A stretch of 64,000 nt of DNA, from assembly GCA_018136815.1 (NCBI GenBank), contig CM030931.1:2905801-2969800 (forward strand), written 5' to 3'. The translations under genes and the position numbers were made by a program. Origin of the DNA: Isochrysis galbana (taxonomy: Eukaryota; Haptophyta; Isochrysidales; Isochrysidaceae). This document shows positions 42,884 to 54,939 of this stretch, piece after piece. Below the pieces are notes generated by a model. That model worked only from the letters and a program-made list of their open reading frames with translations. It searched no databases and had not been told where the DNA came from. Position 1 is the stretch's first letter. Every line of letters starts with the position of its first letter.

Positions 42884-43792
42884 AATGCAGAAGGGGGGGG
42901 GAAGGAAGGGAATGCAGAGGGGCCCAGTTCTGTTACCTGCATTTCTTACCTTAGACGCATGAACAATTACCGTAGCCGTAGCGGTAAAAATAAAACTCAA
43001 ATCCTCGAATTTCGAGATGAAAATCGGCGAACCTGGACTTGAGCCCAGGGAGAATCCGAATCTGCACGCCTTGGGCGACCTCGGCGAACGTAGAAGACGG
43101 TAGATAGCGAAGAAGGCTCGTACTCGTGCCGAAATATTCATGCCAAAAGGCCTGAATACAACACTGGACACTGGCCAGGTTTTCGCATATGACCTGCCTG
43201 CCCAAATTTCTTTCGGAAATTTCGGTGGGTTTGCACTGATTTGCTCGGACATGATTGCCCTAATTTTCGCGAATTTTTTGTTTTCGGAGGTTCGAGCGAG
43301 CCCCACCGGGTCGGCCGGTCGGCCACCCGGCCACCCGGCCGCCACCTAACCCACCGCCGTGTTTCACATCTAGGCCGCCACCGGCAACGAGCGAGGTGTT
43401 GGTGTTACGCGTTACGCGCGCGCGTGCCGTATAGTGTGCTAGTATGATCAATCGAGTATAGACTTCAGGCATGCAAACAACAGATAGTTAGGCAACACAA
43501 CTAACGCTAACTCATCGAGAGCGCACACAGAAGCTAGAAACTAGAAACAACCAAAACGATCGCGCTCGTCAATATGTGGACAGTGTGGAAAGTTCTAACG
43601 TTCTAACTGGAGCCCCCGGGCCCCCGGGTCGTCACGGGCGCTCAGCGTGTGCTCTCTCGGTCGCCCCCGCGAGGCGCCCCCCCCCCCCCTCCCCCCCCCC
43701 TTCCCGCTTCCCCCCCCCTCGCCCCCGGGGGGCCGGCCTCTCCCCCCCCCCCCCCCCCCCCCCTCGCGCGGCTTGCTGTCCTCGTCGCGCGG
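42884..43792. other. Intergenic, no gene recognised
   Basis: Includes G runs near 42830-42900 and long C runs at about 43680-43700 and 43742-43763, immediately before BRX1. 42990-43300 holds AAATTTC/GAAATTTC-type sequence like that in the hAT-like element at 50189. Confidence 0.4.
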
Positions 43793-44509
43793 ATGGCCAA
43801 GCGGGCTAGGCACGGCTCCGAGCGGGCCACCACGCGCGCCGCGGCCTCGCGCCGTGGCTGCCTGGTGGCCAGCACGCGAGGCATCAAGGCGAGGCACAGG
43901 CACCTCCTCAGAGATCTCGCACGCCTCCTGCCGCACGGGCAGCCCCACTCTAAGGTGGACACTGATGAGGAAGGGCTTAGCACGATGCCCGCTCTCTGCG
44001 AGCAGAAGCACTGCTCCACCTCGCTCCTGCTCGACGCGCGAGACCCTCGCCGGCTCTACATGTGGGCGGCAGGCTGTCCTGACGGACCTACTGTCATGTT
44101 TCGGGTGATGAACGTCCACACGGTGGCAGAGCTCAAGCTCGATGCACGCCGGATCTTTGGCGCGCGCAACGTAGTCGTCTTCGATGAGGCATTCAATGAG
44201 GGTGCAGATCGCCGTGTGATGCGCGCATTACTGGCGCGCATCTTTTCAGTGCCTCGGCATTACGAAGGCTTGGACCCTCGTGCGGTCAGCCCCGCCACGA
44301 CTCCAAGAGCCAGCCAGCAAGCCCCAGCCAGGCATACCATCAACTTTTCGTGGTTGGATGGCAGTATTTGGCTTCGCGTCTACCGGATCGAGGATCATGT
44401 CGCACGGCAGGGAGAATTGGACGTCGCCGAAATAGGTCCAAGATTAGTCCTGTCGCCCATACGTATTATCGCCTCTGGCTTCGGCGGTTCGGTGCTTCAC
44501 TCCACATAG
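43793..44509 (+). CDS. BRX1: Ribosome biogenesis protein BRX1 (Brix domain), C-terminus not located
   Basis: The 238 residues align along the Brix domain of yeast Brx1: LVASTRGIKARHRHLLRDLA (cf. the SRGxxxRHRHLxxDL signature), LLPHGQPHSKVDTDE, ALCEQKHCSTSLLLDARDPR, LYMWAAGCPDGPTVMFRVMN, VHTVAELKL, NVVVFDEAFNEGADRRVMRA, and IWLRVYRIEDH...VAEIGPRLVLSPIRII. Brx1 binds 25S rRNA in early 60S particles in the nucleolus. The start ATGGCCAAGCGG immediately follows a 20-base C run. The frame stops just after ASGFGG, where relatives continue with about 50 more residues (a YENP-x-YVSPN-like segment). GTTCGG at that point could be a splice donor, but I found no matching exon downstream to 45500. Confidence 0.85.
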   Translation: MAKRARHGSERATTRAAASRRGCLVASTRGIKARHRHLLRDLARLLPHGQPHSKVDTDEEGLSTMPALCEQKHCSTSLLLDARDPRRLYMWAAGCPDGPTVMFRVMNVHTVAELKLDARRIFGARNVVVFDEAFNEGADRRVMRALLARIFSVPRHYEGLDPRAVSPATTPRASQQAPARHTINFSWLDGSIWLRVYRIEDHVARQGELDVAEIGPRLVLSPIRIIASGFGGSVLHST

Positions 44510-46082
44510 AATATGCATCGTTAGTTGAGCCTAATTTTTGCCATCATGGGACATAGCCATGTTACGGAAAAGACGCAGTAGTCCTCGTCAGTGTGCGCCT
44601 CTTCACCGAGCTGTTCATCCGGTGCGCACTCCCTGATCATCGCATAGCCCTGGCTATTCCGGATTTGCCGTGCGGGCACTAGTGTAGCGCATGGAATGAC
44701 GATATCTTCCCATCTGAGATGCTGATTCCTGAGGCAATCTCTTTTCATGCATCACCATCGGACCATGCACTATCTCAGTCGCCTCGTTGCCAGCAACCCA
44801 CACCGTTCGATGCATATTGTTATGCCCGCATGTTGTTACAGCTGCCTCCTTGCCTTGCACCCTCAGGCGCTTCTCCTGATCTGCTTCAGAGGTGTGGTGA
44901 TCATCGCATTGCATCCACAGCACAGCTTGAAGGTGTGCGCACGATTGCTGTGATAGCGCCGGCGTGAACTTGCCATGCCAATGAGGAGCTCTTACAATTG
45001 ATTGCGCGAGGCCCCAGGCGCTGCGCGAATCAAATCACCTTGGAGAACTGAGGCGAAAATAGCACCCTGCTCATGAAACAACATAGTAAACCGCACCTTT
45101 TTTCTTGTTGCCATTGCTAGATGAGTGTGCAAGCATTGACGCGCGTCCTTTACAAATGTTGCTCAGGAACTTGTTTCACCGCTTGCTACGCATGGACGGC
45201 CTGCCAATTTGACGAGTGCGTGGCGAGCGATGAACGTGGATTTGCTTGCACGATTTAATGAGGCCGGGTGGTCATGGATCTGTGTTCTTGTCTCGATGCA
45301 TATTAGCTAGCCTTGAACTATTTCCGTGCTCAGAGAGTCCGAAAATCAAGTTGAAGTGTGCGGATGATGAGCTCCCTCCCCGTGGCTTGTGGGGGGCCGA
45401 CAGCCCAAAAAACGAGTTGACGCAGTTGCCTTCAACACAATATGAAACGTAGAATAGCAACTAACTTCTAACTTTGTAGTCATCAGTTGCCATGGACCAT
45501 GGAGCGCGCCGGCGCGCCCATCCTGCCTCCTTCGGGCCCCCTCCGAGGGCGGCCTCCCAGCTCCCACGGAGCAGTCGCGCCCACCGTCAGAGGCCGAGCA
45601 AGTGCGTGCGACTCGCGTCGCGCCACACGGCCCGTGGCCCCGGCCAAACCATGCCACAGCAGCGACGCATGCTGGTCCCCCCACCCATGGGGGACAGCAG
45701 TCTGCAGAGCGCAGAGCTCAACAGACCATGAGCGGGCTCAAAGGGCCACTCCTCCAACGGGCATGCCTGATGGCAGAGGCCCCTCCCGCCCTGGCGACCC
45801 CAGTATTTATATTTATGGATAATGTGCCTCTATTCATGACGATAGATGAAAGCGAATACACACATGAACATACCCCAATCCCAATATCGTCTCCGCAGCC
45901 TACCTTACGCAACCTCACTCAGCCTCAGCCTCAGTCTCTCAGCCTCTCAGCCTCTCCCTTGTGCCCGTGCTCTCCCTCAGCCCTAGCCTCTGCCTATTCC
46001 TCGCCAATCGCACAAGCCATGTCCGCTCCGACCTCGCGCTCGCGCTCTCGCCCAAGCCCGTCCTCCCCCGCCTTCCTCTGCT
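44510..46082. other. Intergenic; weak minus-strand frame at 44521-44748
   Basis: The minus strand at 44748-44521 reads LRWEDIVIPCATLVPARQIR, then ECAPDEQLGEEAHTDEDYCV. This looks protein-like and could be a terminal exon of a gene convergent with BRX1, but nothing upstream supports it. 45480-45800 is a Pro/Ala/Arg-rich frame with no domain. Confidence 0.3.
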
Positions 46083-46590
46083 GACTGCTAAGGCTAAGGA
46101 GGTGGTCAAGCCCGCCATTTCATCACCCCCTCTGCTCCCGCCGCGCCTATCGGCGATCGGTCTCTTTCCGTATCTTCGCATATCGTGGTTTTCAGGCACC
46201 CCACCCAGCTCCTCACAGCGCGCGTACGCGGCTACCCTGGCTACGAGAGACCCCGCCAGAGGGTCAGGGGGTGGGGGGTGGTCGGGGATTGTCGGCAGCC
46301 TGAAACGGCGCTGCATCGGGCGGGAATCAAATCCCAAATGACAAATGCCAAATGCTGCTTAGATATTAATTTTAACTAAGGAACCGACGAAGAACGAAGA
46401 ACGAAGAACCGATCCCCCCGCGGACGCGACCGCACATTATGCACATTCTTTACGGGTAGAGTGTGAGCGCACGTGCGCGTAACTGATTGGGTTCGAGGGG
46501 GGGCGAATCGCACCATTTCTCGGCGATGCTTTTCGTGGCGGCGGCAGGTGGCCCCTCTGGAGGAGCGGCAGACGGCACTATCTAGCACAC
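46083..46590. repeat. Dispersed repeat shared with 6060-6420
   Basis: Shared blocks in the same order: TCGGCAGCC, GGCGCTGCATCGGGCGGGAA, AACCGATC-CCCCCGCGG, TCTTTACGGGTAGAG, AATCGCACCATTTC and TTTCGTGGCGGC, with small insertions. The match covers much of the right half of the TA-flanked element at 4793-6490, but its terminal repeat is absent here. Confidence 0.8.
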
Positions 46591-46818
46591 TATAATAATT
46601 AGTCTATGCCGCGCCAGGCTCCAGTTACCCCATAGAGTAGATAGAGAGCGCATTCACGGAAATGTGAATAAGGGGCGTCAAGCAGCGGACGGCGGTGTTC
46701 ATTGTCCCCCTGTGAAATTAGAGAAGAGAGCGAGGAAAACCACGAGAGAGAGAGAAGAGGAAAGAGAGCGCGTTCCCGCCTCTTCCCAAGCCTCTCACGG
46801 AGACCCGCGGGGCGGCCC

Positions 46819-48120
46819 ATGGCCCATGGTGCGACCGAGGAGGCGGGCAATCTGCGTGCCAGCCTGCTCGAGAGGTACGCACCGATGCTCGAGCGCATGC
46901 TCGCGCGGCCGCAGCGCTCGCAAAGCGAGCAGATGACCCGGCTGCGACAGAGGATGAAGAACGCGCTTGAGCACCTGCAGACGCCGGCAACGTCTCTCGA
47001 GAGCCTCTGCTTGCTGGACAGCTTCCTCGAGGAGCTCGAGAGGAAGCTGTCAATCGCCCGCAATCGGAAGTATACCTCGGTCCTGCCACCACCAGACAAT
47101 CCTGCGGCCGCCTCGCCTGGGTGTGCTGCTGCGCAGCCCGAGCTCGAGCGGGCATCCTCATGCGAGCCTTTGGCGCAGTCAGGACTTCCCAGTGACCCAT
47201 CATCTGGGGCAGTGACGAGCGCGCCGATGCCTTCACTCCTCTCAGTCCTGGAGAGCTCGAAACGGCAGCGTATTTCTACTTTCGAGGATGAGGTCTTGAG
47301 CACGTTACGCAACATCATGTACACGCATGGGGACGCTGAACATCCTCTTGAGGACAGCACTCAAGAAGTTATGCGCCACTTGCGAGCTTGGCTCTCTGAT
47401 TTGCTGCCCCTTGTAACGGTAGCAGCCAGGACTGCGGCCCACTCGCCGAGTATCGAAGGCGACGAAACCCCCCCCAAACAGAGTTCTTGCGAAGAGAGTC
47501 AGGTTGCTCAGTCCACCCTGAACTTGAGCCGCCTCACTTCCAACTTCCCGAAAGAGCGCTCACGGTATTCTGCGCTTCTTGCGTCTAGGAAGAACGTGGA
47601 GCGGAGTACGTCAGAGGAATCTGTGATGGAGCCTTCAGATGAAGCAGACCTTTTAGGCGAGCACGTGGAGCTAGAGACTGCGGAGTGTTTGGAGCAGAAT
47701 GGAGCTAATGAAGGTTCTGTAGACTCGCTGCGACAGTCGGCAAGCATAGCACACGTCTATGAACAACGACAGGCTTTCGCAGACCTAAGGACAAGAGACA
47801 TGGGCCTCAGCGAGTACGAGGAGTTTGTCCGCAGGCGAAGATCGTCGAGCCTGGGCACCATCGCATTTGCGCGATGGTGTTGCACGGCGTTCGGCCTGGG
47901 AGGAAGCAAAGCGCAAATCCGCACGCATGTGCCGGAGGTTTTCTCCTTCCTGGGGTGGCTTGCTCGCTGCAGGGTGGCCGAGATTGTAGAGGAAGCGAAT
48001 CGAAACTTGCATGGGGGCAAGCTCGCGCCGCTGAAGAATAACACGCCCATTCACAAAGAGCAGTATACAAAGGCCTCCAACAATTTGGTGGGCATAACTG
48101 TAGGGCTTGATCGCCAATAG
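46819..48120 (+). CDS. Unrecognised 433-aa protein with a possible SPT3-like C-terminus
   Basis: The ATG at 46819 (MAHGATEEAGNLRASLLERY) opens onto a helical N-terminal region (residues about 10-85, LRQRMKNALEHLQTPATSLE). A Ser/Glu-rich, probably disordered middle follows. The last 110 residues are conserved-looking: MGLSEYEEFVRRRRSSSLG, FARWCCTAFGLGG, PEVFSFLGWLARCRVAEIVE, LHGGKLAPLKNNTPIHKEQY. The order EY-x-x-F, F-x-x-W, LG-L and AEIVEEA weakly recalls the second histone-fold of SPT3/SUPT3H in SAGA, but the first histone-fold is not apparent and I would not name the gene. GA-rich sequence lies 30-90 bp upstream. A part of the middle region is duplicated at 48522-48587. Confidence 0.6.
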   Translation: MAHGATEEAGNLRASLLERYAPMLERMLARPQRSQSEQMTRLRQRMKNALEHLQTPATSLESLCLLDSFLEELERKLSIARNRKYTSVLPPPDNPAAASPGCAAAQPELERASSCEPLAQSGLPSDPSSGAVTSAPMPSLLSVLESSKRQRISTFEDEVLSTLRNIMYTHGDAEHPLEDSTQEVMRHLRAWLSDLLPLVTVAARTAAHSPSIEGDETPPKQSSCEESQVAQSTLNLSRLTSNFPKERSRYSALLASRKNVERSTSEESVMEPSDEADLLGEHVELETAECLEQNGANEGSVDSLRQSASIAHVYEQRQAFADLRTRDMGLSEYEEFVRRRRSSSLGTIAFARWCCTAFGLGGSKAQIRTHVPEVFSFLGWLARCRVAEIVEEANRNLHGGKLAPLKNNTPIHKEQYTKASNNLVGITVGLDRQ

Positions 48121-48521
48121 TATCATCCGTTGTTCATGATAATGTAATGATCACATTGGTGTTCGGCCGGCTCGCTCCTGGCATGAAGTTGTTCACGGCG
48201 GTGTAAATTCCATATGATTCGTCCGTCAGGCCAAATGCTGCTCAAGCGCTGCTCCTGTGGGATCTGAGGATGGCGAGCACAGTGGACTGACGCCCGCGCC
48301 AATGTTGTGGGTCGCTCTGGGCGGCTCGCCTCCATTGACGGCCGTTGCAGCACGGAGCAAAGCTACGTAGCCATCAGGAATACTGATTCAAAGAGTCAGT
48401 ACGCTCGCATAAGGGACCAAAAGCAGCTCTTCCCTCAACACCAGCTAGTACGCATGTGGCACAACGGGGCATTTCGGTTCGAATGCGATAACAGTCTTTG
48501 GGAGTCTCCAGAGGGACCACA
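48121..48521. other. Intergenic
   Basis: 3' flank of the 433-aa gene. Weak resemblance to its middle exon sequence may extend leftward from 48522, but it is too diverged to claim. Confidence 0.3.
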
Positions 48522-48587
48522 TTAGGAAAGAACGTTGAGCGCAGTACGGCAGAGAAATCTGTGATGGGGCCTTCAGATTGAGCATGC
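48522..48587 (+). pseudogene. Partial duplicate of the 433-aa gene
   Basis: TTAGGAAAGAACGTTGAGCG and the following AAATCTGTGATGGGGCCTTC match 47586-47650 of the gene (TCTAGGAAGAACGTGGAGCG, GAATCTGTGATGGAGCCTTC) over about 65 bases at roughly 85 percent by eye. The copied piece has no open frame of its own length. Confidence 0.7.
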
Positions 48588-50180
48588 CGACGAAACCTGA
48601 AGAGCGACATCTTGTTCCGAGCAAGCAAGGATGGTTTCACCTCAATGAGCTGGCACGGGAGCGCCAGGACGACTGAGACGAGCATGGAGCGCCCCCCCCC
48701 CCTCTCCTACAAGGGGATACCGAATGAAATGAGCTCACTCCCCACGATAGTGCGACACAAGACCTGGAAGGACCAATCCGCTCCTCGCTTGCTGCCCCAT
48801 CCTCAAAGACCTAGCCAACGAGGCGTTTCAGAATTGACTAAATGCGAGTCTCGCGGCTACGAGCGATAGGTGAGCTGTTGGTCCGTTGCTCATATATGGC
48901 AGGCCGGTGCGTAGGCTTGTGGACGTTGTTTGGCGTCCGTTGTGTAAGCTGTCTTCACCGCAGCTGAATTTGTACCTAGTTCACATGGGTTAAAGCGGAA
49001 GGCACGCTTATCCACCCTCTCCAAACTCCCCCCAAATGGGGGAGGTGTTGTGGGGTAGGGGGAGAGCCACTCCACGGCGTCCACGGGCGGGTTTTGTCCA
49101 TGTGTCGAACGTCATCCGGAGCGGGCGCCTTACGGCCACTCCGTCCGCGAGGCGCACCTGTGGCTAGCGCGGGCGCGCACGATTCATTCGGGGAGCCCGG
49201 AACGGCCTCATCGGGAGAATGGGGGAAGCCAATGTCGGGCATTTGAAATTGACGGGAGAGGGCACGGATCGGAGGTCGCGGGTGACGGAGGGCGCGAGAA
49301 TGGGCACGGCGGACGAACTCGCACTCTGAACCAGGCCCAGCTGGTGCAGCGCACCTGCAGCCCGGGGCCGTACCCCGGATACCAAAGACAAAGGAATGAC
49401 GGGGGGAAGGGGATGAGGTGGAGGGAAGGGAAATGAAGGGTGATGTCAGCGTAGATAGGGGGGTACCCTAGTACAGTAGGTGTGTAGCCCAGAATCTTCA
49501 GATGTTTTTTTTCTTACACACTGCACATTACACATTAGCACATGCTGATAGAGCAGCACGAAGCACCGCATCCGCCGTCGCCCGCGCGCATTGCGCCGTA
49601 GTCGGCCGTGTTTGGCGCCGACAACTACGCTAACGTCACCCGGCCGAATGGGCCGGAGTGCCCAACTTTCGAACGCGACCGGGCGCGCTGGGTGAGAGTT
49701 CTTGCTGAGGAGGAGGCTCGTAGGCTGCCCCGGTGCCAACGAGTCCGCGAACGCGATGCACTTGGTGACCGCCTCGGTAGATGGTAGATGGCACAGGAAG
49801 TCCTGCGGTGGCAGCGCAGCGCGCGAAGAGGGCTGTACATGGCAATGCTCGCCACGATTCCCGAGCGCGCGGGTGGGTAGTCTGCGGGGTTGGGAGGAAG
49901 CGTACCAATAGGCTGGATGAGGTTCTGTGCGTAGGAGCGCGTAGGGCCAAGCCGGTGTCATGCCCTCCTTAGGTTGGGGCTTTAAGTGGTGTGGGGTGGG
50001 GCTAGCGGCCCTGCGGCGTGGGCTGGTGAAGCAGGAATCGGCCGAGTGCGGTGGCATGAAACGCCGGTGAGACCGCCGACCGGTGTCCCCGGACCATTTA
50101 GTCCGAACACCAGCGACAAGTGGGAGCTGACCACCGCCGTGCTCTCGCTGGAGCGCGGCGAAGGTCGGCCTGTCAGGTGG
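48588..50180. other. Intergenic with dispersed-repeat pieces
   Basis: 49375-49440 (TACCAAAGACAAAGGAATGA plus G-rich) resembles 4271-4320. 49650-49695 (GAGTGCCCAACTTTCGAACG, GGGCGCGCTGGGTG) is a diverged piece of the 5212/63900 repeat. 49986-50180 is open on the plus strand up to the hAT-like insertion. No named gene. Confidence 0.45.
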
Positions 50181-50188
50181 GTCGGTCG

Positions 50189-51117
50189 TAGGCTGGGGTC
50201 AGGATTTCGAAAATTTCTTTCGAAATTTGGGGGGGGTTCGCCGGGGGAAATTTCGTTCGAAATTTCTCGAAATTTGGGGGGTCAGGGGACTAAAGATGCG
50301 ATACCAAGGGGGGGGGGGGAGCGGGGGGGAGCGGGGGGGAGGGGGAGCGCGCGAACCCGTGGCGCGAAATCAGAGCGCTCCCCCTGCCCCTCCGGCCCCA
50401 GAGACCCCTCCTCCCCCCCCCTCCCCAGATGGAGCGGGAGCAGAGGCAGAGGCAGAGGCGCGCTGCCCACTCGCCGGGGGACACAACGGCAGCGCCATTC
50501 GTTGATTCGTTGTATGGACCTCGGCGCGCCTCCCAGTGTCGAGTGGGCACGTGGGCACAAGCACAAGTGCTGGCGCAAGCGAGGCCTGAAGCGAGCGAGG
50601 CCGAAGCGAGCGAGGCCGATGAGGAGGGGAGGGAGCCCCAAATTCTGCCTCGTGTGAGCGTGTCTTTCCCGTTTTGAAGTGCATGTTTGGTGATTGGTGA
50701 CAACCAGATGCAGACCTATTCCGATCAGTTGGAGTGCGGCTCTTGATGTTACGTTACAACAAGCGCGAGTGAATAATGAGTGAGTGACACGTGAGTGAGT
50801 GAGTAGGGTCTAAGGCATTATTGATCATTATCTTATGATTCTCTTTGGTAAGGGTTGTTTGTAGGTTGGTTATAGAATACTATAGACTATCTATAGATAG
50901 CAATGGATAGATATAGATAGATATCAGGGCGGAGGATGCGTGGTGCGTGGACCAGCTAGCGGGTGCGCCGCGAAACGCGCGTGAGCCTATTAAAAATCTA
51001 GTGTCGCCACGCGAAATCTCAAAATTTCATCGAAATTTGGGGGTGTGGGCTCGAAATCTGAACGAAATCTCAAACGAAATTTGGGCGAGTTGAAAACGAA
51101 ATCCTGACCCCAGCCTA
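50189..51117. mobile_element. hAT-like non-autonomous DNA transposon with 8-bp target duplication
   Basis: TAGGCTGGGGTCAGGATTTC at 50189-50208 is inverted exactly at 51098-51117. Outside the ends, GTCGGTCG occurs at 50181-50188 and again at 51118-51125, a perfect 8-bp direct duplication. Terminal repeats beginning TAGG and 8-bp duplications are the hAT superfamily pattern. Subterminal regions carry several copies of CGAAATTTGGGGG and CGAAATCTC, as hAT elements often do for transposase binding. The 929-bp body has no recognisable transposase. The undamaged duplication suggests a fairly recent insertion. Confidence 0.85.
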
Positions 51118-51125
51118 GTCGGTCG

Positions 51126-51851
51126 CCATCGCTCTACCTCGGATTCGAGCGGGGAGAGAGACGAGTGGAAATCTTCCCCCGGCCCCACGATAAAAATTGT
51201 GGCCCTCCGGATCAACAAGAGTTTTTTTTACAACCCACTCTCCCCCACCTCTACCGCTAGCATTCGCATCCGCTATGCTCGTGTTCGCTCTAGCTCTCTG
51301 CATGCGAACTGCAAGTTCAATCTTTCTCTCTCCTCACATCCCTCCCATCTGAATTCTTGTGCTGTGACCCACTGCACGACCACCGGCACTGCTTTCTCTG
51401 CGGCATGCTCATGTGGTGTCCCGAGTCTCCTAGGCAAAGGAACACCACGGGACCACCAAGACGAACGTCGGGCACACGGATGATCACGTTGGTGACACGA
51501 AGCTGCGTCGAAAAATCCACTTCAGTTGCGCAGAAAGCACACGAAAAGACAGATGAGAAAACGGTGACATTCACACTGACCTTTCAAATGTGTGGATCCA
51601 TTCCACGGCCCTGAGAGTTCACCACTAAAGATGCTCTTGTGGTGGTCAAGTGGCAAAACCGCGCAAATCAGTGCGGATTATGTGAGCACGAGTCCAACGC
51701 GTTGCGGAGAAGCACGAGTACGACAAAAACTGGGAGGTTCTCGGGGAGCTCGAGGCCAGACAGAGGGCCTTCTGTCAAATCAAGTCCCAGCGAGTTCAGT
51801 CAATTTTTGCAGAATGCAGCGGATGAAGAGGCCGGCCATCCTAGTGCATGT
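51126..51851. other. Intergenic; an open frame flanks the hAT-like insertion
   Basis: Reading through the empty site, frames on both sides are open (left 49986-50188; right to about 51483). The protein has no recognised domain, so whether the element interrupted a gene is undecided. Confidence 0.3.
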
Positions 51852-52823
<972 letters not shown>

Positions 52824-53158
52824 GGTTTCTGGCCTGCGATGCGAGGCGCCGTACGATGAGTCTGCAAACCCTGAGCGCCACCCGCCACCACCCTTCCTCT
52901 GTCTCCCTTTCCCCCCTCCCCCTTCCCGCACACACACACCGCGGCTGGCCGCGCCGATGGAGCCCCCTCCCACCTAGCGCCACGAGTCCCGCACGGGCAG
53001 CGCTCTGCCAACTACAAAACGCGCGCCGCCTCTCTCTCTCGCTCTCCGGATCCCCTCCCCCGCGGTATTCCATTGCCCCCCCCCCCCCCCCCCACTTCTC
53101 CCCTCCCGCCCCCGGGGGGATCTCATCACGAGACAGTACCTCATCTTGAGAGAGAGAA

Positions 53159-53476
53159 ATGAAGGCCGCGACGCTCGCCACCCTCCTCGCCCTCGCCCAC
53201 ACCGCCGCCGCGCTCTCGCTCACGGCGGCGCCGCGCGTGCCGGCAGTCGCGCTGCGACGTGGCACTGTCTTCCTCTCGGAGGAGACCAAGGCCTCTACCG
53301 AGAATCCGGCCGCCTCGGCTGAGCCCAACACGGAGAAGCCGTTGGAGTTCACGCCTCCACCCGCTGAGCCACAGCGCGAGTTCGACCTCTCGCAGTACAG
53401 CATCACACTCTCCATCTTTGCCATATTTGTCATTGTGAAGACGCTGTCCTTCCTTGGCATCATGGACTCCGATTAG
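53159..53476 (+). CDS. Small single-helix membrane protein with signal/transit-like leader, 105 aa
   Basis: MKAATLATLLALAHTAAALS is a classic hydrophobic signal with an Ala-x-Ala cleavage site. The following SLTAAPRVPAVALRRGTVFL is basic and hydroxylated like a transit peptide, and together they look like a bipartite import sequence for a complex plastid. The mature part has a Pro/Glu-rich stretch, PQREFDLSQY, and one membrane helix, SITLSIFAIFVIVKTLSFLG, ending IMDSD. Size and layout resemble low-molecular-weight thylakoid subunits or assembly factors, but I cannot match a named subunit. The start has a purine-rich leader (GAGAGAGAAATG). Upstream lie a C run and a CT-rich tract shared with the divergent NAC alpha gene. 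Confidence 0.7.
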   Translation: MKAATLATLLALAHTAAALSLTAAPRVPAVALRRGTVFLSEETKASTENPAASAEPNTEKPLEFTPPPAEPQREFDLSQYSITLSIFAIFVIVKTLSFLGIMDSD

Positions 53477-54920
53477 ACGTTCCCAATCATTGTACAAGAC
53501 CCTGTGTTCGACTTAGCGTGAGGGAATTGTGTGTAGGGGAGGGGATGATTCTGGTGTCCACTTGGAGGTGAGGACCGCGGTAGTCTCCAGGAGCTGCCAT
53601 AAGCTGCGGGTGTGCGCCGTAGGGGCAACGAACATATCCTGTTCCTGTTGTGGCACGCTTCTTGGCACGTGGCCTGTCGATCTGCGGGTCGCACCGTGTC
53701 AACATCAACGTTGAGCATTGGATCGCATTGTGACTTTCTGGAGTGATCTTTAACAGCATCTCTTCAGTGCATCTCGACATCGGCATCTGACGTGCCTGCT
53801 GCGAGACCGTGCTGTGTAGGGCTCGATATCGCTCCCACAGGCCTCGTCCACGAAGGCGGCAACATCGACTCTTGAATGTGTCCTCGCGCATAGGGGTGAA
53901 TGGTGAAATGGGCTCCATGAAAGCGAAAGCGGGCTGCTGCTTGGTGAGCTTTCAGCTGTGACGTCATAGGGATGCTTCGGCGTGTGAATCATGGCGGTAT
54001 GTGTTAATTGTGCAGCATGTGTACCGTGCACAAACCCCAGTGTCGTTTGCATCTCGTGGCCATCTCGTCCCCATCCCAACCAACCCGCCTTAGATGATGC
54101 CTTTTGCCTTGCTTTTGCTTCTTTGCATACACTCCTCCACACCTCAACAAACAACTTATTCCTTAATAGTCTCGGCTTGCGTGCGGCCCTGGGTTGTAAC
54201 ACACATTAGAATTATCGTTATCGTTATCGTTGGAAAAAAAACTTCTTCTTCTTTATATTAATATTAGCCCGGTCACTCACTATGGGGGTGCTGAGGGCAC
54301 CAGCAATTATGGGTAAATGAAGGGCTAAATAAGCTCCCTATAGGTTCCGGTAGGATGGATCAGCAAAAAAAATTGGGGGTTCCCCGGCGAAATTTTCGAA
54401 AAATGCCGAATTTCAGGCCTTCGAAGACGGTGCGCGAAATACAGTCGGGCCCCCCTCCGGTATATTTTTAGTGAGGCCCTTCATGCGAGGCACAAACATG
54501 GAATGACGAGGAAAATTTTGACGCCAACTCACTGGGTCTACAAGGGGTGGTTCTTTGCACACTGGACCATAAGTCAAACTCATAATTTTGCACTTCAATG
54601 TGTACGAAAGTATCACAAAACTCAAGACGCTTACGTGAACCACTAGTCACCGAGGGCTAGAGCGGCTAATTTGGCACCGCGACCGGGCGGACGGCATGGT
54701 CTTTTCTTTCATCCATTTCAACTAGGACAGCAGAAAACGTTAAATCAAGATATGCTGCTCTAGTGGCCGAGCCAATTGCCCTCTCCAGCCTCGCCTGAGG
54801 TTGAGGGGCGGCTGGCAACCGAGGGGGTCTCCGAGTCTCCGAGGGGATTAGTTTTACCGCGCGACGACGCTTGAGTCTATAGAGTCTGTAGTAACGTACC
54901 CAAAAAGTTGATCTCACGTA
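53477..54920. other. Intergenic, no gene recognised
   Basis: Several short frames of ordinary composition but no domain. 54209-54230 holds short ATCGTT repeats, followed by an A run. Confidence 0.4.
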
Positions 54921-54939
54921 TTGCACTTTTGAACATGAA

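Noticed and set aside
43649-43792. N-terminal extension of BRX1 through the C runs
   Set aside because: It would be poly-Pro from homopolymer C; the ATG at 43793 is followed directly by conserved Brix sequence.
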